From Microbacterium rhizomatis (lineage in GTDB: Bacteria > Actinomycetota > Actinomycetes > Actinomycetales > Microbacteriaceae), in contig NZ_VYSA01000001.1 of assembly GCF_008710745.1 (NCBI RefSeq), positions 1,426,001 to 1,490,000 of the forward strand: a stretch of DNA of 64,000 bases, read 5' to 3'. This document shows, piece after piece, positions 26,199 to 33,874 of this stretch. Numbering within the stretch: the first letter of the stretch is position 1; the number at the start of each line of letters is the position of its first letter. Made by a program: the position numbers and the translations under genes. The notes beneath the pieces were generated by a model. The model saw only the letters and a program-made list of their open reading frames with translations, did not search any database and was not told the origin of the DNA.

Positions 26199-27464
26199 AT
26201 GCGGGTGCGCTTCTCTCTCAATCTCCGGATGCTGTCATGTCTCTCCCTCGCGATCATCGCGAGTGCGGTGCTGATCGGTGGGGGGTGGGCGTCCGGTGCC
26301 ACCCGGGCATCTGCCGAGACACCCACGACTTACACCTACATCGCCGACACGTTCAACAATCGGGTGTTGAAAGTCGCATCCGACGGGCGCCAAGCCACGG
26401 TGGGCTTCGGACTGATCGAACCTCAGGGGGTGGCGGTGGACAGCGCCGGCGCGGTCTATGTTTGCGACACATTCAACAGCCGAGTGGTCAAGATCGCTGC
26501 GGATGGCAGCCAGACCACCGTGGGTTCTCACGTCAACGGACCCGGGCTGGCAGTCGACAGGGCGGGCGCGGTGTACATCGCCGATGAATTCAACAGTCAG
26601 GTGGTGAAGGTCGCCACGGATGGCACGCAGACAACCGTGGGCACCGGCCTGAACCACCCATGGGCCGTGGCCGTGGACGAATCCGGCGCGGTATACATCG
26701 CCGATACCGACAACAGTCAAGTTGTGAAGGTCACTGCGGACGGCACGCAAACTGTCGTCGCCTCTGGGCTGAACCATCCGTACGGAGTGGCGGTCGACCG
26801 ATCAGGGGCGGTGTACGTCGCCGAGTCGGATACCAGTCGAGTGGTGAAGATCGCTACGGATGGCAGTCAGACCGACGTCGGTTCAGGACTCAATCGCCCG
26901 TTAGGAGTCACGGTCGACGGATCGGGGGCGGTGTACATCGCCGACACCGACAACAGTCGCGTGCTGAAGGTGGCTACGGATGGCAGCGAAGCCACAGTTG
27001 GTTCCGACTTGCAGTTTCCGTCAGCGGTGGCTGTAGGGGTCTCTGTGCCGCTAGAGGTCTCCGGCGCCGCTCCCGCGGGGACGACGGGTGTCGCCTACTC
27101 CTTCACATACGACAGGCAGGGAATCCCGCTGCCTCATCTTTCCGTGACCTCGGGTTCTCTTCCGCCCGGCCTGTCCCTCTCGGAAGACGGAGTACTGTCC
27201 GGGACGCCCACCCAGGCCGGATCGTTCTCGTTCACGATCACCGCCGCGAACGGAGTCGACCCTGACTCGACCTTTCCCGCATCGATCGACGTGGGCGGCG
27301 CCCCGGTCACTCCTGGCGGCAGCGGCAGCGGAAGCGGTGGATTGGCGGAGAGCGGATCAGACACGACACCTTGGTCTGGACTCGGACTGGGACTTCTTCT
27401 CGCGGGGATGGGAGTTGCCCTCCTGCGTGTGAACTCCGGTCGGCGCAACCGCATCCCGAACTGA
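26199..27464 (+). CDS. Wall-anchored NHL / He_PIG protein 3 with LAESG motif
   Basis: A 421-residue short paralogue. It has a real Shine-Dalgarno (CTGGAGGTAATCT before the ATG at 26199), unlike proteins 1 and 2. Signal peptide to about residue 41, six or seven NHL repeats (40-residue period, VYIADTDNSRVLKVATDG), then a single He_PIG domain (SLPPGLSLSEDGVLSGTPTQ) and a Gly/Ser linker. The sorting-like tail keeps helix and RRNR end, but the motif is LAESG (382-386), where the usual threonine is serine and the x is acidic. It may be a poorer or different sortase substrate, or stay membrane-bound. Confidence 0.85.
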   Translation: MRVRFSLNLRMLSCLSLAIIASAVLIGGGWASGATRASAETPTTYTYIADTFNNRVLKVASDGRQATVGFGLIEPQGVAVDSAGAVYVCDTFNSRVVKIAADGSQTTVGSHVNGPGLAVDRAGAVYIADEFNSQVVKVATDGTQTTVGTGLNHPWAVAVDESGAVYIADTDNSQVVKVTADGTQTVVASGLNHPYGVAVDRSGAVYVAESDTSRVVKIATDGSQTDVGSGLNRPLGVTVDGSGAVYIADTDNSRVLKVATDGSEATVGSDLQFPSAVAVGVSVPLEVSGAAPAGTTGVAYSFTYDRQGIPLPHLSVTSGSLPPGLSLSEDGVLSGTPTQAGSFSFTITAANGVDPDSTFPASIDVGGAPVTPGGSGSGSGGLAESGSDTTPWSGLGLGLLLAGMGVALLRVNSGRRNRIPN

Positions 27465-27507
27465 TCGGTCTTCATCCCTCAGCCCATGTCAGCCTGCATC
27501 CCAGGCG

Positions 27508-27528
27508 AGGTCATCGATCCGGTGACCT
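27508..27528. terminator. Short hairpin after NHL protein 3
   Basis: AGGTCA (27508-27513) with TGACCT (27523-27528), 9-base loop. Weak stem; it lies 44 bases after the stop and 25 before the next shared element. Confidence 0.35.
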
Positions 27529-27552
27529 GAATAGACGAATACCAACACTCCA

Positions 27553-27563
27553 TATATCAGTAG
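27553..27563 (+). promoter_or_regulatory. Shared AT-rich element upstream of NHL protein 4
   Basis: ATATATCAGTA here is identical to 11 bases of the protein 1 element (21012-21022). The right half (GAGACC) has diverged. It ends 11 bases before the ATG at 27575. Confidence 0.45.
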
Positions 27564-27574
27564 AGACCCTGTGC

Positions 27575-29884
27575 ATGTTTAGAACCTTGGCTCGTCGGAT
27601 GATGTCCGGCGTTGTCGTTATGGCAATCGCGGGTGTCGTCGCGATCGGCGGTGTACTGTCCACTGGCGACCTGGCCTCTGCCGACACGCTCACCCAGTAC
27701 ACCTACATCGCCGATTCGGGCAACGATAGGGTTCTGAAGGTCGCGCCGGATGGCACGCAAACCACCGTGGGGTCTGACCTGGTCTATCCCTACGGTGTCG
27801 CGGTCGATGGGTCTGGAATCGTCTACATCGCCGACCCGGGTAGCGATCGGGTGCTCAGGATCGGCGCAGATGGCACGCAAACCAGCGTGGGCTCCGACCT
27901 GTACTTGCCGTTCGGGGTGGCGGTGGATGGCTCGGGAAACGTCTACATCGCCGACAGCGGCAACTCGCGGGTGCTGAAAGTCGCCCCATCTGGCATGCAA
28001 ACGACTGTGGGCACCGACCTGAATCTGCCGGCGGGGGTGGCGGTCGATCGATCAGGGAACGTCTACATCGCCGATACGGGCAAGCATCAGGTGTACAAGG
28101 TCGCCCCGAACGGCACGCAAACCAGCGTGGGCTCCACGGAGAACGTGGCCTACCCGTCGGGAGTGGCAGTCGATGGATCGGGAAACGTCTTCATCACCGA
28201 CCTGGACAAGACCGACGTGCTCAAGGTCGCTCCCAGCGGCACGGAGGCCACCATCGGCTCCGGACTTCGCGAGCCGTGGGGGGTCGCAGTCGATGAGTCC
28301 GGAGCCATCTCCGTCGCCGTCCCCGACAGCAGCGACTCCCTCAACAGTCGAGTGGTCAAGTTTGGTGCGGGCGGGACGGAGACCACTATCGGTTCCGGCC
28401 TGAAGGAGGCGTTTGGAGTGGCCGTCGGGGCTTCCGTGCCCCTGCAGGTGTCGGGCCTCGCCCCGGCAGCGACGGTGGGCGCGGGGTACTCCTTCACCTA
28501 CAACAGGCAGGGAATCCCGCTGCCGACCGTCTCCGTGACCTCCGGGACCCTCCCGCCGGGCCTGGCCCTCTCCAAGAGTGGGGTACTCTCCGGAATCCCC
28601 ACCACAACCGGCACCTTCACGTTCACGATCACCGCCACCAACGGCATCGACCCGAACGTCGCCCTCCCCGTGACGCTGACGGTGAACAGCACCCCGACCC
28701 TCACCGGCACCCCACCCGCCGCCATGAACGACGTCGCCTACACCTACCCGTTCACGCTCACCGGGCAACCCACCCCCACTGCCTCCGTGACCTCCGGCAC
28801 CCTCCCGCCGGGCCTGGCCCTCTCCAAGAGTGGGGTACTCTCCGGAACCCCCACCACAACCGGCACCTTCACGTTCACGATCACCGCCACCAACGGCGTC
28901 AACCCTGACGCAACCCTCCCCGTGACGATGGACGTCAACAGCGCCCCGACCCTCACCGGCACCCCACCGGCCGCCATCAACGACGCCGACTACACCTACC
29001 CCTTCACCACCACCGGGTTCCCGGCCCCGACCGTCTCCGTGACCTCCGGCGCCCTCCCCGCAGGCCTCACCCTCTCCACCGACGGCATCCTCTCCGGAAC
29101 ACCCACCGAAACCGGCACCTTTGACTTCACCCTCACCGCCACCAACGGCATCGACCCTGACGCCACCCTCCCCGTGACGATGGACGTCAACAGCGCCCCG
29201 ACCCTCACCGGCACCCCACCGGCCGCCATGATCGACGCCGACTACACCTACGACTTCGACGTGACCGGATACCCCGCCTCAACCGTCTCCGTGACCTCCG
29301 GCACCCTCCCCCCAGGCCTCACCCTCTCCACCGACGGCATCCTCTCCGGAACACCCACCGAAACCGGCACCTTCGACTTCACCCTCACCGCCACCAACGG
29401 CATCGACCCTGACGCCACCCTCCCCGCCTCCATCGACGTAGACAGCCTCCCCACCCTCACCGGCACCCCACCCGCAGCCGTCGACGGCGTCGCCTACACC
29501 TACCCCTTCACCACCACCGGGCACCCCCTCCCCACCGTCTTCGTGATCTCCGGCGCACTCCCCCCAGGCCTGACCCTGACCGACGCCGGAGTCCTCTCCG
29601 GAACACCCACCCAAACCGGCACCTTCGCCTTCACCCTCATGGCCACCAACGGCGTCGAACGACTCACAACCCTCCCCGTCACCATGGACGTCAACCCCGC
29701 CCCCAACATCCCCTGGGCCCCCCTCACCCCACCCACCACACCCCCCACACCCCCCAACAACCTCGCCACCACCGGATCAAACACCACACCCTGGGCAGGA
29801 CTCGCACTCGGACTCCTCCTCGCAGCAACCGGCACCACCCTCATCCGCAAGAACTCCACGACACACAAACGCACACCACGCTGA
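27575..29884 (+). CDS. LAxTG wall-anchored NHL beta-propeller / He_PIG protein 4 (longest)
   Basis: A 769-residue paralogue. ATG at 27575 (frame open upstream by chance), no clear Shine-Dalgarno. Signal peptide to about residue 38 (VVVMAIAGVVAIGGVL, end ASAD). NHL propeller roughly 43-290, including one degenerate blade with an insertion (SVAVPDSSDSLNSRVVKFG). Five He_PIG domains follow, four of them in an exact 84-residue period. A Pro/Thr hinge (PTTPPTPPNN) precedes LATTG (730-734), a hydrophobic helix and THKRTPR. The extra repeats should hold the propeller further from the wall than in proteins 1-3. Codon use becomes extremely C-rich towards the 3' end. Confidence 0.88.
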   Translation: MFRTLARRMMSGVVVMAIAGVVAIGGVLSTGDLASADTLTQYTYIADSGNDRVLKVAPDGTQTTVGSDLVYPYGVAVDGSGIVYIADPGSDRVLRIGADGTQTSVGSDLYLPFGVAVDGSGNVYIADSGNSRVLKVAPSGMQTTVGTDLNLPAGVAVDRSGNVYIADTGKHQVYKVAPNGTQTSVGSTENVAYPSGVAVDGSGNVFITDLDKTDVLKVAPSGTEATIGSGLREPWGVAVDESGAISVAVPDSSDSLNSRVVKFGAGGTETTIGSGLKEAFGVAVGASVPLQVSGLAPAATVGAGYSFTYNRQGIPLPTVSVTSGTLPPGLALSKSGVLSGIPTTTGTFTFTITATNGIDPNVALPVTLTVNSTPTLTGTPPAAMNDVAYTYPFTLTGQPTPTASVTSGTLPPGLALSKSGVLSGTPTTTGTFTFTITATNGVNPDATLPVTMDVNSAPTLTGTPPAAINDADYTYPFTTTGFPAPTVSVTSGALPAGLTLSTDGILSGTPTETGTFDFTLTATNGIDPDATLPVTMDVNSAPTLTGTPPAAMIDADYTYDFDVTGYPASTVSVTSGTLPPGLTLSTDGILSGTPTETGTFDFTLTATNGIDPDATLPASIDVDSLPTLTGTPPAAVDGVAYTYPFTTTGHPLPTVFVISGALPPGLTLTDAGVLSGTPTQTGTFAFTLMATNGVERLTTLPVTMDVNPAPNIPWAPLTPPTTPPTPPNNLATTGSNTTPWAGLALGLLLAATGTTLIRKNSTTHKRTPR
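28696..29703 (+). repeat. Four 252-bp tandem units (He_PIG domains) in NHL protein 4
   Basis: ACCCTCACCGGCACCCCACC-type junctions start at 28696, 28948, 29200 and 29452, each exactly 252 bases apart. The second and third units are the most alike. The same 252-base period occurs in protein 1. Confidence 0.85.
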
Positions 29885-29912
29885 ACGGATCCCGCGACAC
29901 GTAACGGAGCGA

Positions 29913-29958
29913 CGCGGCCGGGGAGCGGACATCTCACGATGTCGGCTCCTGGGCCGCG
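29913..29958. terminator. Hairpin after NHL protein 4
   Basis: Nested stems: GCGGCC (29914-29919) with GGCCGC (29952-29957), and GACAT/ATGTC around CTCACG in the middle. About 30 bases after the stop. Confidence 0.55.
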
Positions 29959-30069
29959 GCGATCCGATGGCCCGTGCCGGAGCTCCAACTCATACGATCG
30001 GTAACCGAGACGCGCACGGAACCTCGCATCCGTCCACACGTCTCCCCGTGACCATGCAAGGGGCCCACC

Positions 30070-31722
30070 ATGTCGACCGTCTCCGCTCACGTCGCCGCCA
30101 CCCTCGCCCGGCACATCGACCACGTCTTCGGGGTGATGGGCAACGGCAACGCCTACTTCCTCGACGCCCTCGAGAGGGGCACAGGAGTGTCCTTCACGGC
30201 AGTCCGGCACGAGGCAGGGGGTGTCGTCGCCGCCGATGCCTACCACCGGGCATGCGGGCACATCGCGGCCGCCACGGCGACCTATGGCGCCGGTTTCACC
30301 AATACCCTGACCGCACTCGCCGAGGCCGTCCAGGCCCACGTCCCGCTGATTCTCGTCGTGGGGGACGAACCGACGTCGGGCCCGAGGGCGTGGGATGTCG
30401 ACCAGATCGCGCTCGCGTCTGCCGTGGGCGCGCGCACCTACACGGTCGGCAGAGCAGATGCGGCGGCAACGACCGTCATCGCCATCGAGCACGCCCTGTC
30501 GTACCGGGTGCCCACGGTGCTGGCGATCCCCTACGACGTCGCGGCGCTCGAGGCAGGCGCGGTGCCCATCGCCCCCGAGCCGACGCTCCCACGCCCCCTC
30601 GAGCCGCGCGGCCCCTTCGCCGCGAGGGCGGTCGCCGACGTCGCGGCCGCCCTGGCCGGTGCACAGCGACCGTTCCTGCTCGCCGGCCGCGGAGCGTGGA
30701 TCGCAGGCGCCGGAGCGGCCCTCGGCGATCTCGCGGACGCCACCGGGGCGGTCACCGCGTCGACGGCGCTCGGGCGCGGCGTGTTCCCCGACGCACGGTA
30801 CGACCTCGGGGTCACCGGAGGATTCGGCGCAGCAGGGGCGATGGAGCTCGTCCGCGAGGCCGATGTCGCCGTCGTCTTCGGCGCGTCGCTGAACCAGTTC
30901 ACGATGCGCTTCGGTGACCTGTTCGCCCCCGGCACGCGCGTGTTCCAGATCGACGTCGCCCCGGCCGCGACCCACCCGCACGTGGGCGGCTTCGTCCGCG
31001 CTGACGCCGCACTCGTCGCGCGGGCCCTGGTCGCCGACCTGGCGGAGCGCGGCGCAGCACCGAGCGGCTGGCGCGAGCGCGTTGAGATCGTGCCGCTCCG
31101 TGCCTACGAATCAGGTGATGACCTCGCCCCCGACGGGCGCTTGGATCCCCGGTCTGCGGCGGCCCGGATCGGTGAACTCCTGCCCGCCGACCGCGTCGTC
31201 GTCTCCGACGGTGGTCACTTCATCGGCTGGGCGAACATGTACTGGCCGGTGGCATCACCCGACCGGATGCTCATGGTCGGCACCGCCTTCCAGTCCATAG
31301 GCCTCGGTTTCGCCTCGGTTCCCGGCGCTGCCCTCGCCCAGCCCGATGCCACGATCGTGCTGACGACCGGGGACGGCGGCGGCCTCATGGCGCTCGCCGA
31401 CCTGGAATCGGCTGTTCGGGTCGCCGGCGGCCGAGGGCTCGCGGTGGTCTGGAACGACGCCGCCTACGGTGCCGAGGTCAATCTGTACGGCCTGAAGGGA
31501 CTCGCCCAGGCGCCGATGCGCATCCCCGAAGTCGACTTCGCAGGCCTCGCGCGCGCGGTCGGCGCTGAGGGAGTCGTCGTGCGCACGATCGCCGATCTCG
31601 ACCGACTCTCCGAGTGGGCGGCGGCCCCGGCATCCTCCCGGCCCTTCCTGCTGCTGGACCTACGAATCTCGGGCGACGTGATCGCGCCCTATCAACAGGA
31701 GATCATCCGAGTGAACAGGTGA
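30070..31722 (+). CDS. Thiamine-pyrophosphate-dependent enzyme (acetolactate synthase/benzoylformate decarboxylase superfamily)
   Basis: A 550-residue ThDP enzyme with the three-domain order of the POX/ALS superfamily. The catalytic glutamate lies in VRHEAGGVVAADAY (near 49). A central domain follows (RPFLLAGRGAWIAGAGA). The ThDP/Mg motif runs from TGDGGGLMALADLESA to the asparagine in VVWNDAAYG. These enzymes decarboxylate or ligate 2-oxo acids; the precise substrate is not readable. Start ATG at 30070 after AAGGGG. It is convergent with the MobA-like hydroxylase, stops 14 bases apart, and lies near the aromatic (hpa) operon, so a role in aromatic side-chain breakdown is conceivable. Confidence 0.82.
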   Translation: MSTVSAHVAATLARHIDHVFGVMGNGNAYFLDALERGTGVSFTAVRHEAGGVVAADAYHRACGHIAAATATYGAGFTNTLTALAEAVQAHVPLILVVGDEPTSGPRAWDVDQIALASAVGARTYTVGRADAAATTVIAIEHALSYRVPTVLAIPYDVAALEAGAVPIAPEPTLPRPLEPRGPFAARAVADVAAALAGAQRPFLLAGRGAWIAGAGAALGDLADATGAVTASTALGRGVFPDARYDLGVTGGFGAAGAMELVREADVAVVFGASLNQFTMRFGDLFAPGTRVFQIDVAPAATHPHVGGFVRADAALVARALVADLAERGAAPSGWRERVEIVPLRAYESGDDLAPDGRLDPRSAAARIGELLPADRVVVSDGGHFIGWANMYWPVASPDRMLMVGTAFQSIGLGFASVPGAALAQPDATIVLTTGDGGGLMALADLESAVRVAGGRGLAVVWNDAAYGAEVNLYGLKGLAQAPMRIPEVDFAGLARAVGAEGVVVRTIADLDRLSEWAAAPASSRPFLLLDLRISGDVIAPYQQEIIRVNR

Positions 31723-31736
31723 CCCCCGGAGGAGGG

Positions 31737-33647
31737 TCAGGCCCGGACGGGCCGCGACTGCGGAAGGAGCACGCCGGCGAAGAAGCCTGCAAGCTCTGCG
31801 GGGGCGGTCAGCGGAAGGACGTGCGCGACGTACTGATCAGGACGCACCACGACCACGACGCCGTCGCGCGACAGTTCGCGCTCATCGAAGATGTCGGTGC
31901 TGGTCCATGCGCCGGGGGCCGCGGCGAACACTTTCTCCCAATCCGTCAGTCCGAGGGGGCCGGTCTTCGGCCGGAACAGCTCAGGCACGGCCATGATGTC
32001 GACCTGCTCGAAAGGCTGCTGGTAGATCACCTTAATGTCGAACACCGCGTCGACGTCGCCGCCCGCGGGGGTGAACCGCCGCAGCGGTGACTCCTCAGAC
32101 GTCGACATCCACGTGGCCCAGTTCGCGAGAGCGGATGCTTCACCCGCCGCCGGCGCGTCAGCGAAGGCATAGATCCGCCACCGTCCGTCGGCCCTTGCGT
32201 GATGCCCGAGGTGCACGGCGTTGCCGTCGGCGACGAGCACCACCTCGGAAGACATGAACCTCTTGCCGATCGGGAACCCCGCCGCAAGGCTGGGTACGCC
32301 AGCACCGCTGACGATCGCCGACGGGCCGTACTGGGTCATGAACCCGGACGGGAATTCGGCGGTCGCGAGGTAGTACGTCGCGAGGTCTTGCGGATCGGTG
32401 ATCTCTTCCGGCTTACGCGCCATCAGAGACGACCACTCCCTATCGAAGTCGATGAGCTGCTGGGCGACGGGCTGCCGTTCCGCCGAGTAGGTCGACAGCA
32501 GTGACGCCGGGCTCAGCCCCGTCAGCACCGAGCCCATCTTCCAGCCGAGGTTGAAGCCGTCTTGCATCGACACGTTCATGCCCTGCCCGGCCTTCGCGCT
32601 GTGCGTGTGGCACGCGTCACCGGCGAGGAACACGCGGGGCGCCGCATCCGATCCCACCGGCACGTCGTCGAACTTCTCCGTCACACGGTGACCGACCTCA
32701 TAGACGCTGTGCCATGCGACCTGCTTCACATCGATCGAGTACGGGTGGAGGATCGCGTTCGCCCGACGGATGATCTCGTCGATCGGCGTCTGGCGCACGC
32801 GATGAGCGTCACCCTCGGCGACCTCGCCGAGGTCGATGTACATCCGGCTGAGGTAGCCCCCCTCGCGCGGGATATGGAGGATGTTGCCGGCCGCGGAGTT
32901 GATCGCGCACTTCGTACGCCAATCCGGGAAGTCGGTGTTGACGAGCACGTCCATGACGCCCCACGCATGGGCCGAGATGTCGCCGATGTGCCGACGCCCG
33001 ATCGCCTCGCGGACCGCGCTCCGGGCGCCGTCGCAGCCGACGACGTACTTCGCCCGCACGACCCTCTCCCGACCTTCGCGGTCGCCGGCGACGTCGCGCA
33101 CGAGCACCTCGACGGGGTGATCGCCCTCGCTCTGCACCGTCAGGGCGAGGAACTCGACGCCGTAGTCGGGTGTGATGCGGGCCGGCCCGTGGGCGGCCGC
33201 CTCGGCGAAGTAGTCGAGCACGCGCGCCTGGTTGACGATCAGGTGGGGGAACTCGCTGATCTTCAGCGCGTAATCCTCGGTGCGTGCGGTTCGGACGATC
33301 CGATCCGGATGCTCGGGGTCGGGCCCCCAGAAGTTCATGTGCCCGATGTTGTAGGCCTCGGCGGTGATGCGTTCCGCGAATCCGAACGCCTGGAACGTCT
33401 CGACGCTCCGAGGTTGGATGCCGTCGGCCTGGCCGAGCACGAGCCGGCCCCCACGCCGCTCGATGATGCGCGTCGTCAGGGCCGGGTAGGCCGACAGCTG
33501 CGCAGCGAGCAGCATGCCGGCCGGCCCCGACCCCACGATGAGCACGTCCACCTCATCCGGCAGGTCGGCGGGCCGGTCGACCCCAGTTCCCGCCGCGGGC
33601 TGCACCCGAGGATCGCCGGACACGTAGCCGTGGTGGTGGAACTGCAC
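31737..33647 (-). CDS. FAD-dependent aromatic hydroxylase, MobA / phenol 2-monooxygenase type
   Basis: A 636-residue class A flavoprotein monooxygenase. The GxGxxG motif VLIVGSGPAGMLLAAQLSA lies near residues 35-53, the DG motif at VGCDGARSAVREAIG, and the second FAD motif at VFLAGDACHTHSAKAGQGMN. A C-terminal thioredoxin-like domain of about 180 residues (FIGKRF/VHLGHHADGR-like region to RPDQYVAHVLPL) is the mark of the phenol hydroxylase/MobA subgroup. Length matches 3-hydroxybenzoate 4-monooxygenase (about 640). It would hydroxylate a phenolic ring with NADPH and O2. The start is GTG 33645-33647 with AAGGAG. Substrate assignment is an inference. Confidence 0.85.
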   Translation of the reverse strand: MQFHHHGYVSGDPRVQPAAGTGVDRPADLPDEVDVLIVGSGPAGMLLAAQLSAYPALTTRIIERRGGRLVLGQADGIQPRSVETFQAFGFAERITAEAYNIGHMNFWGPDPEHPDRIVRTARTEDYALKISEFPHLIVNQARVLDYFAEAAAHGPARITPDYGVEFLALTVQSEGDHPVEVLVRDVAGDREGRERVVRAKYVVGCDGARSAVREAIGRRHIGDISAHAWGVMDVLVNTDFPDWRTKCAINSAAGNILHIPREGGYLSRMYIDLGEVAEGDAHRVRQTPIDEIIRRANAILHPYSIDVKQVAWHSVYEVGHRVTEKFDDVPVGSDAAPRVFLAGDACHTHSAKAGQGMNVSMQDGFNLGWKMGSVLTGLSPASLLSTYSAERQPVAQQLIDFDREWSSLMARKPEEITDPQDLATYYLATAEFPSGFMTQYGPSAIVSGAGVPSLAAGFPIGKRFMSSEVVLVADGNAVHLGHHARADGRWRIYAFADAPAAGEASALANWATWMSTSEESPLRRFTPAGGDVDAVFDIKVIYQQPFEQVDIMAVPELFRPKTGPLGLTDWEKVFAAAPGAWTSTDIFDERELSRDGVVVVVRPDQYVAHVLPLTAPAELAGFFAGVLLPQSRPVRA

Positions 33648-33717
33648 GAGGACTCCTTCGTCTCCCCTCGAGGCTACGCTCGCCGGTTGGGCGTTTGCGA
33701 GTCCGTGGATCCGGCGG

Positions 33718-33731
33718 GGTGAGGTCTCACC
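33718..33731. promoter_or_regulatory. Small palindrome GGTGAG-GT-CTCACC upstream of the MobA-like gene
   Basis: Perfect 6-bp half-sites 71-84 bases upstream of the GTG start, in the 227-base gap after the Rhs gene. It is a possible operator. The rest of this gap (33648-33874) shows no credible gene on either strand. Confidence 0.35.
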
Positions 33732-33874
33732 TACCCGTCGTACCTCGTTATGGAGTGGATCTTCGACAGTGGGAGGGCTCGCGCTTCGGGCGATCCGAGA
33801 GCTCTACGCGTCTGACAGGGAAGTTCACGCAGGAGTCCTGTCTCAGTGCACGTTCGAAGGGCCAGAGGCCGATC

